Assembly (NCBI GenBank): GCA_029721435.1
Contig: CM056573.1
Coordinates: 8,345,001-8,409,000, forward strand
Source of the DNA: Gymnothorax reevesii
Lineage: Eukaryota; Chordata; Actinopteri; Anguilliformes; Muraenidae
Direction: 5' to 3'
Length of the DNA stretch: 64,000 bases
Below the pieces are notes generated by a model. The model had not been told where the DNA came from. It saw only the letters and a list, made by a program, of their open reading frames with translations, and ran no database searches. A program made the position numbers and the translations under genes. Positions 44,400 through 56,888 of this stretch are shown here, piece after piece (the stretch's first letter is position 1; every line of letters begins with the position of its first letter).

Positions 44400-45739
44400 G
44401 TCTGGTGAAAGCTCTGTAGAAAAGCAAAATACTCTTATTTCATTTGCCTCATAGCATAATTGCCAAATGCATTTTTTGGCTTACAGTTGCAATATAAAAT
44501 AAAGAACAAAAAAACAAAACAAAAAAAAAAAAAAACAACATGCTTGCTAAAAATTGTGTTTTTTCTTGTTTTTCAAAAACATTCAAAAATGACAACTATG
44601 CTATTAGGCTAATGATTTGTAACTAAGAACCTTTTATGATATTACCACTGATCAATTACTTGCCATATTCTTACATTGATTCATGTGGCCAGGAGTTTCA
44701 CCATTGGGGGTCAATGTAAAATGCCCGCTTCCCCTTCAGATAAATGACTTTCAAAATAAACATGAAGTCATGTGAAGTGGATTAATTCTCACATTAAATC
44801 ATCATGCTAGAGTACCGCATTAAAGTCTGGACACTAATGCACGTTTCAATTATTTGTTCCATGACAGAATGTGTTAATCCTCTTGGTTTCCTCTTGCAAC
44901 CTCACAATGATGGCATGGCTGAATGCATTCAAAACCTGCAGTGAGAATTGTGTAGAAATAAATTCTTGCAATCAAAAATAGCTAAGCATGTAAATTAAGA
45001 CTCAAGGCATGCAATGACCTCACTCTCCATCTCCCCTCTGGTGGCTTGATTTTGCATGTCTGTGGCAGACATCTTGGACGATCCAACTTTACTCCAGAGC
45101 ACAACATGCCATTTACTTGAACAGACATCAGCTTTTACTGACAATAAGAAAAGAGAGTTGACAGCCTAGGCCTTGTGAATAATTGAATTAGCCATTTTTT
45201 CCAAATGATCACACAGTCCTTCTGAGGCATGTAACACACTCCAGTATGTTTGCAGATGTTGCTAATATTTAGAACATCATATCTTATCCATACATGCATA
45301 GTTCAGCTGCATGATAAAATTATCTGCCGATAAGTTCAGACAGTGGAGCTACCCCAACAAACAGGTGGAATTAAAAGGCATCTAAAAGCCTAAGAAAGAG
45401 AGAACATATACAGTAGTGTGCATAAAATAACACACAGGATGGCTAATACCACACTCATCTGCTTGTAATAAAACTGCACCTGTATCGCTAGTGCTGGCAT
45501 CTACCCCCACCTTGAAAGGATGTGTAAAGTCAGGTGCAAAGAGCATAGGCACACTGCAAATATGGGTTTCGGCAGAATTAAATGAGTTTTGTCATTCATG
45601 AACTGAAAAAAAAACTGCCTGATGGGACTTACCAAGCTAGTGATGGGCACGACAGTACAAGCAGAATAATTACAAAAACTTTAGCAATTACTGCACATGA
45701 CCAAAAACTTACAGAGGTGTTGTCTAATTTCTGGTACTG
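44400..45739. other. Unassigned DNA
   Basis: A-rich tracts at 44502-44535. No gene, terminus or inverted repeat recognised. Confidence 0.35.
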
Positions 45740-46290
45740 GAAAGTCTAGAATGGCCTGCCCTTCTGCCGATAAAGGGCACAATTGTCCTCATCAATCTCT
45801 GGAATGTAGCGAGGAGTGTAAATGTAGCATTTTTTAATCCAAAAGGCATAATCATATATTGTCAATTTGTCCCGCGTAACAAAAGCGGAGACCTTGGACG
45901 CATGCTGTGAAAGTGGAACTCGCCAGTACATTTTAGTGTGTTTAACTTTGTTACATGTCTGTCTGGACCTACTCTATCAACACCATCATCCATACATGGG
46001 ATAGGGAACGAGTCTAGCTTCATTATGGTGTTTATGATAATAGGAGCAGAACCGTGGAGCTTGGTCTTCGAGATAAAGAGTGAGGTTGAGTTTCCAAGGA
46101 GAGGAAGTTTGCATAGCAAAACCATTTTCCAGGAGATACTCAGCCTCAGTTTGCATAACAACCCTCTATGCTAGTTTACCCAGTATGCATGTTGCTCAGC
46201 AGGCTCATGATCAGCAACTTCTATATCGTGCTTTAAGACTGTGGTTTGCGTGGGCTTTTCACCAAAATGACAATGATTGAGAGCACAGAT
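45740..46290 (-). pseudogene. Gypsy reverse transcriptase fragment, broken
   Basis: Reading leftwards on the minus strand: TQTTVLKHDIEVADHEP, then EYLLENGFA and SSPW in a shifted frame, KLDSFPIPCMDDGVDRVG, and YWRVPLSQHASKVSAFVT. This is the order of the N-terminal half of a Gypsy reverse transcriptase. The catalytic YxDD segment is absent because homology stops near 45740. At least two frameshifts and one TAG. No LTR nearby. Confidence 0.82.
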
Positions 46291-46559
46291 ATCACTTGTG
46301 GATTGCTCTGACAAATAAAACAAATTTCCATGTGTGCACACGCCACTGGAAATGCTGCGTTTACACTTTAGTGGCCCTCCCCAGGACAGCCTGAGTTCAG
46401 GAGTTAGCGATGTTAAATCTCTCCTGTGCTTCAGTATTGGTCTGCTGGATAGGGGTGAGCAGAAGGGGGCACAGAGTGTAGCCACTGTCTCTAAGGAGCT
46501 AACAGTTCCCCAAGACCACCATCTTCTGCCATCTGGTGGAGAGTAGAGTCATCCTCGAT

Positions 46560-47150
46560 GAACTAAGTCACCGGTGCTCCCCAGCCATTTAGCGATTATA
46601 TCTGATGTTCATACCCAGATGGTCACAGACTACTTGAATTTGTAGTGCTAGGTCGCTTTGCTGCTGATGTATGCTGGCTCATTGTTGGGTGGCCTTGTGA
46701 TTGGGATTAGGGTGCTATCAACCATGCCTGTCACCCTAGGAACCTTGGAAATGGCATGAAAGCCTTGGTTATCTCTGGTGGTCTTGTCTGGAGTGGTGAG
46801 GATTGTCATCCTGTTAGTAAGCTACAGCAGCATCTGGGTTACAGCTGTCACAGCTCTGCAGATAGATGCCCTACTGAGACTGAGACCATCTCCCAACATC
46901 TCGTGGAAGCTGCCAGAGGCATTAAAAAACAAGGCAGCCGAAAGCTGTCCTGCTCGGCTTAAGGCAAAGTTTTGCCCAGTTGCTCACGCTAGATGAGAGA
47001 GGACAGAAACAATCAACTCCAGGGTACTGGCCAGAGTGAGGTGATATTTTCGTTGTAGAGATGGGGACGCAGTATCATCACTCAGGATCTGATAAAGGAG
47101 AACAGTTACTCGTAATGCAACAAGCACATTATATAATGGAAATAAATAAT
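46560..47150 (-). pseudogene. HARBI1-like (PIF/Harbinger) nuclease remnant
   Basis: Minus-strand frame with FHEMLGDGLSLSRASICRAV (the helix-turn-helix-like start typical of HARBI1), QGFHAISKVPRVTGMVDSTL (first catalytic Asp) and EPAYISSKAT, then in a shifted frame IIAKWLGSTGD (second catalytic Asp region). TGA near 46986, TAG near 46818 and further stops near 46640 kill it. The C-terminal Glu segment is not recognisable. The Gypsy fragment lies just downstream. Confidence 0.85.
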
Positions 47151-47156
47151 AATAAC

Positions 47157-47331
47157 TTACTTCCAAAGGTGGAGAGATTCATTGTGACAGCAGACTTCCC
47201 AACCTGATGGGTTAGTAAGTTGAACTTCTTCCTGCGGTTCACCATTGTCTCCTCGTGTTGGCGAAGATTTTGTTCCCTCAGAGCAGTCATTTCCTCCCTG
47301 ATGCCCCTGAGAACAGATTTTTTCCCATCAT
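47157..47331 (-). pseudogene. Myb/SANT-like accessory protein, C-terminal exon
   Basis: Frame GKKSVLRGIREEMTALREQN, then RQHEETMVNRRKKFNLL: a helical, charged tail like those closing Harbinger Myb/SANT-like proteins. It ends at a perfect splice-donor-like GTAAGT (minus strand, about 47163-47158). Its 5' side is cut by the Tc1 insertion at 47333. I link it to the SANT exon at 50100-50540 by family resemblance only. Confidence 0.5.
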
Positions 47332-47332
47332 A

Positions 47333-48690
47333 CACTGCCCTCCAAAATTATTGGCATCCCTAATTAAGATGTGTTCTTTAGCTTCTTATAAATTCAGTTT
47401 TTTTCTAAATAATATTGGACCACAATGAAAAAAGAGGAAAATCCAACCTTTAATTCAAGTGCATTTATTCAGTGGGAAAAAATCCCACATTAAGAAATAA
47501 TTCTTTTACATCAAATCATGTGTGCCACAATTATTAGCACCCCTGATGTTAATACTTTGTACAACCCCCTTTTGCCAACAAAACAGCGCCTAATCTTTTC
47601 CTTAAATATTTCACAAGATGGGAGAATACAGAAAGAGGGATCTTCGACCATTACTCTTTGCACAATATCTCTAAATCATCCAGCGACCTGGGTCCTCTCC
47701 TTTGCACTCTCCTCTTCAGCTCACTCCACAGGTTTTCAATGGGGTTCAGGTCTAAGGACTGAGTTGGCCATGGGAAGAGCTTGATTCTGTGTCTGGTGAA
47801 CCATTTCTGTGTAGATTTGGCCACATGTTTAGGGTCATTATCTTGCTGAAAGACCCAGTGATGACCCATCTTCAGCTTTCGGGCAGAGGTCACCAGATTT
47901 TGATTTAAAATGTCCTGGTATTTCAAAGCTTTCATGATGACATGCATCCTAACAAGGTTCCCAGGGCGTCTGGAAGAGAAACAGGCACACAGCATCACCG
48001 ATCCTCCCCCATAATTCACAGTGGGCATGAGGTGCTTTTCTGCATACTAATCTTTTGTGTTCCGCTAGACCCACTTAGAGTGCGTATTGCCAGAAAGCTC
48101 TATCTTGGTCTCATCTGACATAAGCACACGGTCCCAGTTGAAGTCCCAGTGCCGCTTAGCGAACTCCAGACGTTTGGGTTTATGATTGTGAGTGAGAAAA
48201 GGTTTTTTCCGTGCATGCCTCCCAAACAGCTTGTGGGCATGTAGATAGCGCCTAATGGTTGTTTTGGAGACTTTGTGACCCCAAGATGCCACTATTTGTC
48301 GCAATTCTTAAACAGTGACCTTTGGAAAACTTTTTATTTCTCTTACCATCCTCCTCACTGTGCGTGGTGGCAAAATAACCTTGCGTTCTCATCCAGGCTT
48401 GTTTACCACTGTTCCAGTTGTTTTAAATTTCTTAATGATTCCTCTGACAGTAGATACGGGCAGGTGCAGGGAAGTGGCTATTTTCTTGTAGCCATTGCCT
48501 GACTTGTGAAGGTCAACACACATCTGCCTTACTTGAATGGTGTGTTCCTTTGTCTTTCCCATGTCGAAGAGTGGTTGAGAGAAATGGCCTCTGTATCACA
48601 TCATATTTATACCCCAGGGAAACATGAAGTGATGATTTACTAATTAAATGTTCCTAGATACTCTGATCAACTTTGTAAACAACTGTAAAG
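47333..48690 (-). mobile_element. Tc1-like transposon (family 5), copy 2
   Basis: The end CACTGCCCTCCAAAATTATTGG follows TA (47331-47332). The body is the reverse complement of the copy at 21563. The far end is cut off near 48690, after the ATACTCTGATCAACTTTGT segment, so the outer ~270 bp are missing. Confidence 0.88.
47549..48562 (-). pseudogene. Tc1 family 5 transposase with in-frame stops
   Basis: From the Met codon at 48560-48562 to TAA at 47549-47551 there are exactly 338 codons, so no net frameshift. Stops occur near 48310 (TAA), 48065, 48046 and 47651. Visible: GHKVSKTTIRRYLHAHKLFG, Asp in MSDETKIELS, Asp in FQQDNDPKHVA, Glu in LDLNPIENLWSELK. Confidence 0.88.
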
Positions 48691-48699
48691 CCCCACAAA

Positions 48700-49158
48700 A
48701 CAATACCAACGACGGACATTGCAGTGAGGTGAAGGATTCACGTGTTCTTTTGACTAACTTTAACTCGAGCATTTTCTTGGCTGGTGTCAATCACAATATA
48801 ATGGACATTTTTCTCTGTCCAAAGACGGGGCATAGAAACGCAACGGTTACAATTAATCAGACTCCATAAAACAGTTAGAATACCAAATTTAGTTGTATCC
48901 TCGTTAAATATCTGACTCCAAATCAGAATTAGAATTGATAGTTTTGGGACAGCATGCGTGAATCTCGAGACAGCTATGCCATCAGACTTGGCATTTGAAA
49001 CCATCGTTGCTCAGCAAATACGCCCCCAGGGTTAATAAGCGCAGCTGTCCTGGCTTAATTCGACCATAATTCCATTGGTTAGAAGAAAATACCATGATAG
49101 CAGCATCAAGGCATAAACAAAGTAGCACTGAGCGTGAACGTATCACGAACTCAGGTTT
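48700..49158. other. Unassigned DNA
   Basis: Short frames on the minus strand (48738-49004) lack any family signature. No transposon end recognised. Confidence 0.3.
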
Positions 49159-49760
49159 ATGTATACCCAATGGCCCCTTAAGGAGGTTTCACCGGGTACC
49201 GGCTTAATTATGCGCCAAACAGCAGGGGTTGACCACCTGGCTAAAAGGAGACAGAGTGGAGGAGGCAGATCCGACTGCATCCTCTATGACAGGCACTCCT
49301 CTATCCCACTCCCAGCCCTACATGGTAAAGTAAGGCACATACGCTACTTAGCCACCATCGGATTGGCCCAATCTCACAGTGCATACCTGAAGATAGAGGC
49401 CATCTTCGGGCACACATGACGGGAATATGGTTTGTTCTTCGACCGCGTGAGAAGGCCCACGGTCAAATCTTCCGCCTGCATCCACGAGAGCAGCTGAGGA
49501 GGCAGGGGCATCCCCATTCAGTCTGCTGCTGGCTGGAACAGCCTCAGGAGGTCATTCAAAGGGTACTGATGCTCCAGAGGTGGACCATCTTCCCAGAAAA
49601 GGGCAGCCGGATCCTCCTCCTCATGCAACCACTTCCACTCCTCCCGGGGAAACGCGACACAGGTGGCACAAGAGTCTACCTCTACCTGTTCTCACCATCC
49701 CAAGCATTAAAAACACACTTAATGCAGGCCTTTGCCAAGAAGATTGACACTGGACAGTGA
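49159..49760 (+). pseudogene. Two consecutive unidentified ORFs
   Basis: An 86-codon frame (49159-49419: CILYDRHSSIPLPALHGKVR, then SAYLKIEAIFGHT) is followed without a gap by a 114-codon frame (49416-49760: ATG overlapping the stop; VYLYLFSPSQALKTHLMQAF). The segment is more GC-rich than its neighbours. The shift between them could be one frameshift in a longer old ORF, because GHT is followed in the third frame by REYGLFFDRVRR. I recognise no domain. Confidence 0.35.
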
Positions 49761-50094
49761 CTGAGAATTTGTGGTTTCTCTTTCTTTCTAAGTCTACCCG
49801 CTATCAGTTCTCTTTCAAAGTACTTCTAAGCCAGCATCCCAAGTTGACTTAAAATAGGCACAACTTAAAAGGCTACTTGAAATGCATAAGTTTGTTTTTG
49901 TGGCACAACACTGATATGATGCCCTGTACTTTTCTACCTTCATTTTGTAATGGGATGCTTGGTGGGTTTAATCTGAAAAATAATGACCTTGCTGAAACCC
50001 TTAAAATTATAACCTTTCTAATAAGAGCTTGCACACTCCCTTGACATTTGGAAGTCCAAGTTTGCATGGTACTGTAACATTGGCACAAGATTCT

Positions 50095-50540
50095 TCAGAG
50101 ACTCGATGTAAAGTTTAACTTAATATTCAGTGATGGATCTGTTTTGCTAGTGCATACCTTATGCTTGGTCTTTAGGTTGTCCCATTTCATCTGGGCTGTC
50201 CTGACAGCCATCTTTATTGGCAGACTAATATGTTCAATGACCTTTTCGTCAGCAGAACTTTCCGGAAATTTACAATTTTCCCCTTGTATTTCAGTACTGA
50301 CTTCAAAATTATTTGCTGATGCCATGATATCATTGAATCTGCTAATAACACTAATGAATACTTGATTACATCACTGTAAAATACACTGCAAAGGAAGGAG
50401 ATCGCATTTGCCTAGGCTTTGGAGACGGAGTTCCTCCTCCCTGTGAACAGTAAAGCATAATTCCTCCACTCCTGAACGAGGTGGTCAATGTCCTCTTTCT
50501 TCCCCATGAAAGAATTTATAAGAAACGTTAGTTTATTTCA
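50095..50540 (-). pseudogene. Myb/SANT-like Harbinger accessory remnant
   Basis: From about 50510 leftwards: MGKKEDIDHLVQEWRNYALL with FTGRRN, then in another frame AVRTAQMKWDNLKTKHK, matching the Trp-spaced helices of the Myb/SANT-like domain found beside HARBI1 nucleases. The exon stops at AAG-GTATGC (donor GT at 50156-50157). Two frame breaks. The HARBI1-like remnant lies 3 kb away on the same strand, with a Tc1 in between, so both may come from one old Harbinger. Confidence 0.6.
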
Positions 50541-50544
50541 GTCA

Positions 50545-51148
50545 GGTGAACTTGTGTTTTTGGATTAAAAAAAAAAAAATTGACATGTAGATGTTGTGAC
50601 ATTTTACTTTGGTGTAAGGCTCTGTTCAGGAGGTGCTCCCTACCGTGGCATTGCAAGAACATACCAAACAACAACAAAACATTAGGGCGGAAGCAGAGCT
50701 TCTGAATTCTCCCACTGTCAGACAGAGCAGGACTAAGCAGGTGGAGGCTGGGTCGGAGGTGTCAGGGAAAAAGCAGTTCTCCTTGCGCATTAAGCAGCAA
50801 AGCTGAGTCAGCTTGATTATGTTGTGGTCCCCCTCTGATTTGTGTACTGTCGTTGACGCGGATTACGCCTTATCAGTTGATGCAAGCTGACTCAAGCTTC
50901 CCGTCTGAACTAGTTCCACTCATTTCTGTAATTTTCTGAATGGCCAACAATTGAGTATTTGCAATACACAAACGGTAGAAATCTGTCAGCCTAGCAGCAT
51001 CCTTTACTGTTATTAAGAGGACAGGGAGCACCCAATCAAAGACGCTTTGACCCACTTCTCTGTTCATAGCGATTTCGCTTCTCTCAAAGTTCGGGTTCCA
51101 TTTCTCCCGCATCCAGATCATCGACTATGATAATGGACTGTCTATGAC
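50545..51148. other. Unassigned DNA with a minus-strand frame
   Basis: The 82-codon frame at 50873-51121 begins MIWMREKWNPNFERSEIAMN and contains a hydrophobic stretch VFDWVLPVLLITV. I do not recognise it. It could be a further exon of the Harbinger accessory gene upstream of 50540. Confidence 0.3.
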
Positions 51149-51149
51149 A

Positions 51150-53250
51150 TGCCTGCAGACCTTGACACGCACCATTGTTACAAGATGTGTAATGGTGCGA
51201 TCAGGAACCAGTCGCGAGAACCAGGCAATGCAGTAGAACTTGCTTTATTAATAAAGGGGGAGGACCCCCACAGGGCAAAAGGCAAAAGTACAGAGTCCAC
51301 AATCCAAAAATCACAATCCAGTTGGGCAAAAATAGAATCAAAAACCAGGGCAGCAATCACAGTAATCGTAGTCGGACAGAAATGGGTCTGGTTCACAGGA
51401 ATAGGTATATCAGAAAAGCAAAGCCAGAATCAAATGGGCGTGATCCGAATCGTTACCAGGGCAACAAACATAGATCTCGTAGCCGGGCAGAAAAAGGTCA
51501 AAACACACAGATGCAACAATAATCCAAAAATCACAAAGGCAAAAATCGAAAGTCGGGCGGTCCAGTCAGAAAGTTAAACACTGCGTAATCAAGGCGAGAA
51601 ACGTAGCTCGAGAAGACTGAGGAAAACGATCTGACGGAGCGTGGCTGTGAGAAGACACCTAATATACACTTCTGGGAAGATCACATGGGGAGAATCACAG
51701 GTGCAGGAAGTCAGACTGATTACAAGGGGAAGGCACATGAGGAATAAACTACTTACATGAATCTGGCTGTAGCCAAAATGCAGACAGGGATTACAAGACA
51801 AACTTATGAACAGAACAACAGCTCTGGTCATGGAGTACTAAAGTGTATAGATTAGAGAAAGGAAAGCACGAAGCAGTTTGTGGAGACCCACAGAAAACAC
51901 AGCAGAGATAATTAGGGAAAGGCAAGAGGCGGAGACTAGAATAGGGCGAATGCTGAGAGATCGTTAGTCAATTAGTAAGTGCAGCTATACAATCCCGAGT
52001 GCTTGTAAGTAAGTTAGTCAAAATATACAAGGTTAGTGTGGGTTGGTAATTAGCGAAAATAATAAACTGTTCGTATGTGTTAGTGAGATAGTAAAGTAAG
52101 AGGAAGGAAGAACACGAGATAATGAAAGAAGATTGACACCCAGAAACCAATAAATCACCTGAATGAGTGGCACGCAAGACAAGGGACCGTGAGCAAAGAT
52201 ACACACATGGCAAGACAGGGGAGACAAAGTGCAATGCATGGAAAAGGAAACATGGCTATGAATACTATCAGTGACGTGCGGTGGAGGTTGGTTTGGTGAG
52301 GCAAAAACCTCCCCTTTGCTTAATTAGCAATCAGACGATTAACTAGTTTAGTAAGACTATTCGACAGAATGACGGGCCTGTTTAAGTTTCCGCGGCGTTA
52401 TTGCTCAGTACATCGAAGCTGAAATGCTCAACAGCAGATTTGCGCTTACGAGCTTCCAGGAAGCCGAAGCAATGTCATCAAAAATATTAACATAGTTTGA
52501 CTTATGCAGAGGTCAATGCTTAATCAATAGCCTATTATGTTTTCTCCTTTAAATACTCGGTTTTACATCCAAACAAAAAGCGGGCGTTTATTTTCAGTCT
52601 TCTTTCATAATCCAATTGACAAAATGTTTAAAAACAGAATTACCCAGCCGAGACTTTTTCCTAATTGATTATTCAGATTTCCATCCTTGCAGTCTCGAAT
52701 TGCAGCGTATACGTGAATTAAGTTAATCTCCTCTATCAGCATCAGGCTTCCATAAGGCTTGGTCTTAATTGTTTTCATTGACAATCAGGAATAGTATGTG
52801 GGAACAGGTTCACAAAATCCTGTGATTAAAGTTTGGGTCACTGCCTCACCTCACCGCACGTCTCTGGCCTCCTGTAAGCAAATACTCGCAAATCTGCCGT
52901 TTCGTGAGCATTTCAAGTTCGATGTAGCCTACTGAGTAATAACGCCGCGGAAACTTCAAATGGCCCGTCATTCTGCCGAATAGTCTTTCTAAATTAGTTA
53001 ATCGTCTGATTGCGAATCAAGCAAAGGGAAGGTTTCTGCCTCACCAAACTAACCTCCGACTGCACGTCACTGAATACTATGAACATGAAAAATAATAAAA
53101 CATGAAAATCCAAATTACCAATACACAATACACAATCCTAAGAATGGTCAGACCAGAGCAATAATTCAGAAACACAGGTCAGTCAGAATATGCAAGGCAT
53201 GAACGTGGTCAATGCAGAACAGAACATGAGCAAATAGCAGAATCACAACA
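51150..53250 (-). repeat. Interspersed repeat family A, copy 2
   Basis: Inverted relative of 10480-11336, matching from GAGAAAGGAAAGCACGAAGC (51856) to the CATGAGCAAATAGCAGAATC segment (53225). Upstream (51240-51600) it has several GGCAAAAATC / CCAAAAATCACAA-type short repeats. It is interrupted by a hAT at 52269-53072. No reliable coding frame. The open 142-codon frame 51149-51577 is made of the short repeats. Confidence 0.6.
52269..53072. mobile_element. hAT element with ~190-bp inverted repeats
   Basis: The left end CAGTGACGTGCGGTGGAGGT and right end (reverse complement CAGTGACGTGCAGTCGGAGG) continue as matching inverted sequence for about 190 bp, through GACGGGCC and TTTCCGCGGCGTTATT. 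The flanking octamer AATACTAT is perfect at 52261-52268 and 53073-53080. A third terminus-like sequence (TCACCTCACCGCACGTCTCT) lies inside at 52846-52865. 804 bp, no transposase. Confidence 0.93.
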
Positions 53251-53259
53251 AGATGATGT

Positions 53260-56200
53260 TATTTGCTTCATCTGCGAGTGGTTTTAATGTTTTTGCTCAT
53301 CGATGTGCAATAGAGTGTCATTGTCTGTTGAAGCCAGAAATCTTTCCTTCCTCTCGCTAATAAGTAAACTATTTTACTCAGATAAATGCTAATGTTCATT
53401 GAAATGTATCACAAGAGTTTCACAATATGTTAAATATGTGATTTTTCCCTCCAGTAAGAGACTTTTTTCATTTGGACAAGTAAAACCTTAATTCACTTGT
53501 CTGAAAGACAGGTTCCTGAAAATGCTCATCAGCTCTAATTCAGAGGAGCAGAAAATTGACCAAGGTTCTATTAGAAAAATGTAACTGAAAAGGACAGTTC
53601 ACAAGTGGTAACCTGGGCATCTCAAGGACCTTAAAAGTTCTGCAGGGATTAGTGATCCCACTGTTAGAAGCATAAACCAATCTTTTTGGGCATTGCAGTT
53701 GTGGCCTTGGTGCAGTTATCCTCTCTAGGCCAGGTTCAATCAAAAATTAACCCCTTTGCACGGATTACAAATTATGCCTATTTTTCCCGTTGTGCACGAG
53801 CCTATTTAGGCTTTGTAACTCAGTATTAGTGTCACAGAGACTGTGGGAAATTATTCCAGTGAAGAAAGATATTTGGAAATTGAATTACAAAATTATTTAT
53901 TTAACTTTCAGAATTTACGGACGCTGGCGCAGAGGGGTTAATCAAAGTGGTGTCAATAATTTCGAAGCACATATTTAGGAGAAAAAATGTGACTGAGAAA
54001 GTGTTTACCTCTCAATCTGACTTTGTCTACGGCTCTCAGCACGACTTGGAGCGGCGGATTTTGCAATGGAGCTCATCTGCCTGTCCGGATTAGTGGGGAG
54101 ACTACTTTATGTAGAGTAATTAAATCTTGTGTGCATGTTGCTCGTCAAAACTGAGCTTGAAAATGGGACCTCAGAGGATATTGATGACAATGTTTTCTCA
54201 TTAATTATTATGATGTTTAAGCAAAAGTATGCAGCCTTCACATGGTCTGAGCCTAAATATGATTTATCTTTTACGGTACATGCTCATTTTAAGAGGACTG
54301 CTGTGAATTTGTTACAAGAAAAAAACAACTCATGGCACAATGTCCCAGGTGCACAGATACAAAGTGCACCTTGTCAATCACTTACTTCACTCTTGACTGG
54401 AGATTCCTGGAATCTGTTTAATCTGTGTCAATAAAACTTGCCCAAACCAAATTAAATACATGAAATAACTTGTTTGAATATCAGACCAGTGTAATTGTCA
54501 TTATGGAGCGCAAATTCAAATCAAAACTGTTGACCTGAAACGCATGCAGAACTCCAGGTACAGCTGAGCAATAAAATGGCCAGTTCAGAATTAAAACTGC
54601 CTTTAGGACACATCATTCTACAAGGACTTATCTGTCGGTACTAACACCATGTAAATGAGACACTTTGAAGCTTTTAGTTCCATCTTCCCTAATCCTCAGC
54701 CATACTTAAAATCATCCAACAAGCAGGCCAATATCTATTTTTCTCTGGGCAGATAGGATCTCCAAAGGAATTAGAGAGGGCTTCCACCATGCTCACTGGT
54801 AGGCCAGGACTTCGCTGTGATCTCAGGCTTTAGGGAGTTCTCATTAGGCACTGAAGCACAGATCGAAGAACCGGGTTCTTACAGTGGATTTTTAATCCTC
54901 TTGTGGCTAATGTTTGGAGCTGAAGTTATTTAGGTTCTTTGATTACCCAGAGTACTGCATTTTGATTAAGAAAATTTCTGCAGGTCGCAAGAGGTCTATG
55001 ATTGGGAGATATGGCGATTCCGACATCTCGCAGATATGGGAGTGAGTCTAAGCCGTTCTCTCCTTCTCTGCGCAGTTTCCCATCCTGAAGGTCACCAGAA
55101 CTGTTAACAGGGATGGGTGTGATCACCTTTGGACCTCCAATATCTGATATCAGAGGATTATTCTGGCGTAAGCTGGTAGGTGGCACTCACAGACAAATCA
55201 TGGGCCGGTGGGTGAGCCGCAGACTCCAATACTAGGAGTCTTTGGAGTGATATTATTTCTGCAAAACTTCTTTTTTCATGCAATGTCGCAGGGTGGTAAA
55301 TATCTCAGTAACTGGATATAAATATTGATGAATAAAGAGTCATCAATGGTCAGTCATCTAGTGGTTGATTACAAACGTAACATTGTAACATTGGGTGATG
55401 TAACATTATTTGGATGTCAGTGTGTTCTCCCCAGTGTAAAATGCTGGCGCCTATGAGTGTCAGTGGAATGACACTGAAGATGATTCAGTCCTTCAACCGT
55501 ACATTCTGTGCAATCAAGCAGTGTCTGTGATAAAGTCCGAGCTGTTGAAAATGGCAAAAGAAAGTACATCGATATTTGGTTTGTCACTGTCAAAGAGCTT
55601 GTGATGAGAAGTACAGTTACACAGCTGACCTGAGTGAAATTCAGATGAGGGCTGATTAACACTGGAAAAAGTGCACTCTTAAGTGAATGTTTACCACAGA
55701 GTTTTGAAACCTACTTTCAAACCACTTTGGTTGCTGAGCTTCTTTTTCAAAATGCTCAGTTATCAAACTTTTTGCATATTTTCCACTCTGGTTCAAACAG
55801 GATTTGATATGCGGGATTATACTTTATTGAAGTCTCATCAAATGTTTAATTCAAACAGTCTTTTTGCATGGGGGCATATGCTAATGAAAAAAAGGACCTT
55901 CCTAATGCGATGTCACGGCCAATTATAATGTATCACCCTGCGGGATCCTTTAAGATGATTATCAAATGTATTCTCGTGGCATTGGATGTGGACTATATGC
56001 AGGTGGTTCAAAATCGATTTGAAAATCTGTACACCACCTTACAGGTCCTTTTATACAAGAGTAGGCAGTGGCCCAGGACACTCAATCAGATGAGGGACTG
56101 CATGTATAGCCTATATAGCAAGCAGAATATGGGGAATTTTGTGAAACAACACTAACTCTGACAACAGTCATTCTGAAACTCATTTATACGGTGCTGCAAG

Positions 56201-56880
56201 AAATGGTCAAAAATTGAGACACACTGAGTTCAAGTACGGAAAGTATGTGGCAGTAACTTTACTTTCAATGTTGTCCATCGTAAATGGTGCTTTTATCACC
56301 TCAGCCCAGTGTGGTAGTCTCGTGGTCTGCAATCAATGTATTTGTCACACAGTGGGTTGAATGGCACATATGGGGGTGTGTCAGTGAGTATGCTGTGAAT
56401 CTAAGCAAGCAGTGAGTTTCCAAATAAAAGCGTACTGTTCATATCATTTTCTTTCCCTTCTTATTTTCACTTTCGTCGTGCACCATATAAACAGTACCAG
56501 CGAATGGTGGAGTCGTCTCATGGGAACAGGATGGTTGAGAGGCAGTTTTACACAAGAATATTTTCTTTGTGTGGGAGAAATGATTACCTTCAGTCTTGTC
56601 CTTGTCTTAATAGTACAAGTTCCATATTTCTGTATGGTTTAAAAGGCTCATATCTTTTCATACTAAATGCTTTAACTTGTGAATTGTCCCCTACCCCCCA
56701 AAGAAGTACATCAGTTTTCTGTTGAGAGAAGCCTTCCTGGCGAAGCCTTTCAAAGTTAAGCACGTGCTCTTCGCCTGACATGATGAAATTGGCAGTTTGC
56801 CTTGGCATCGGTGAATTGGTTTTAAAGGGAATAAAAGCAGCTGATCTGATTCACATTAATTGGGCCAGACCCATGCCCTT
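53260..56880. other. Transposon-poor DNA, no gene recognised
   Basis: No termini, LTRs or long frames that I can support. The longest frames (101 codons at 54129, 95 codons at 55868) have no domain signature. Probably unique host DNA. Confidence 0.4.
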
Positions 56881-56888
56881 TTGGACCA

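Noticed and set aside
51149..51577. 142-codon plus-strand frame
   Set aside because: It is composed of short A-rich repeats of repeat family A and has no recognisable domain.
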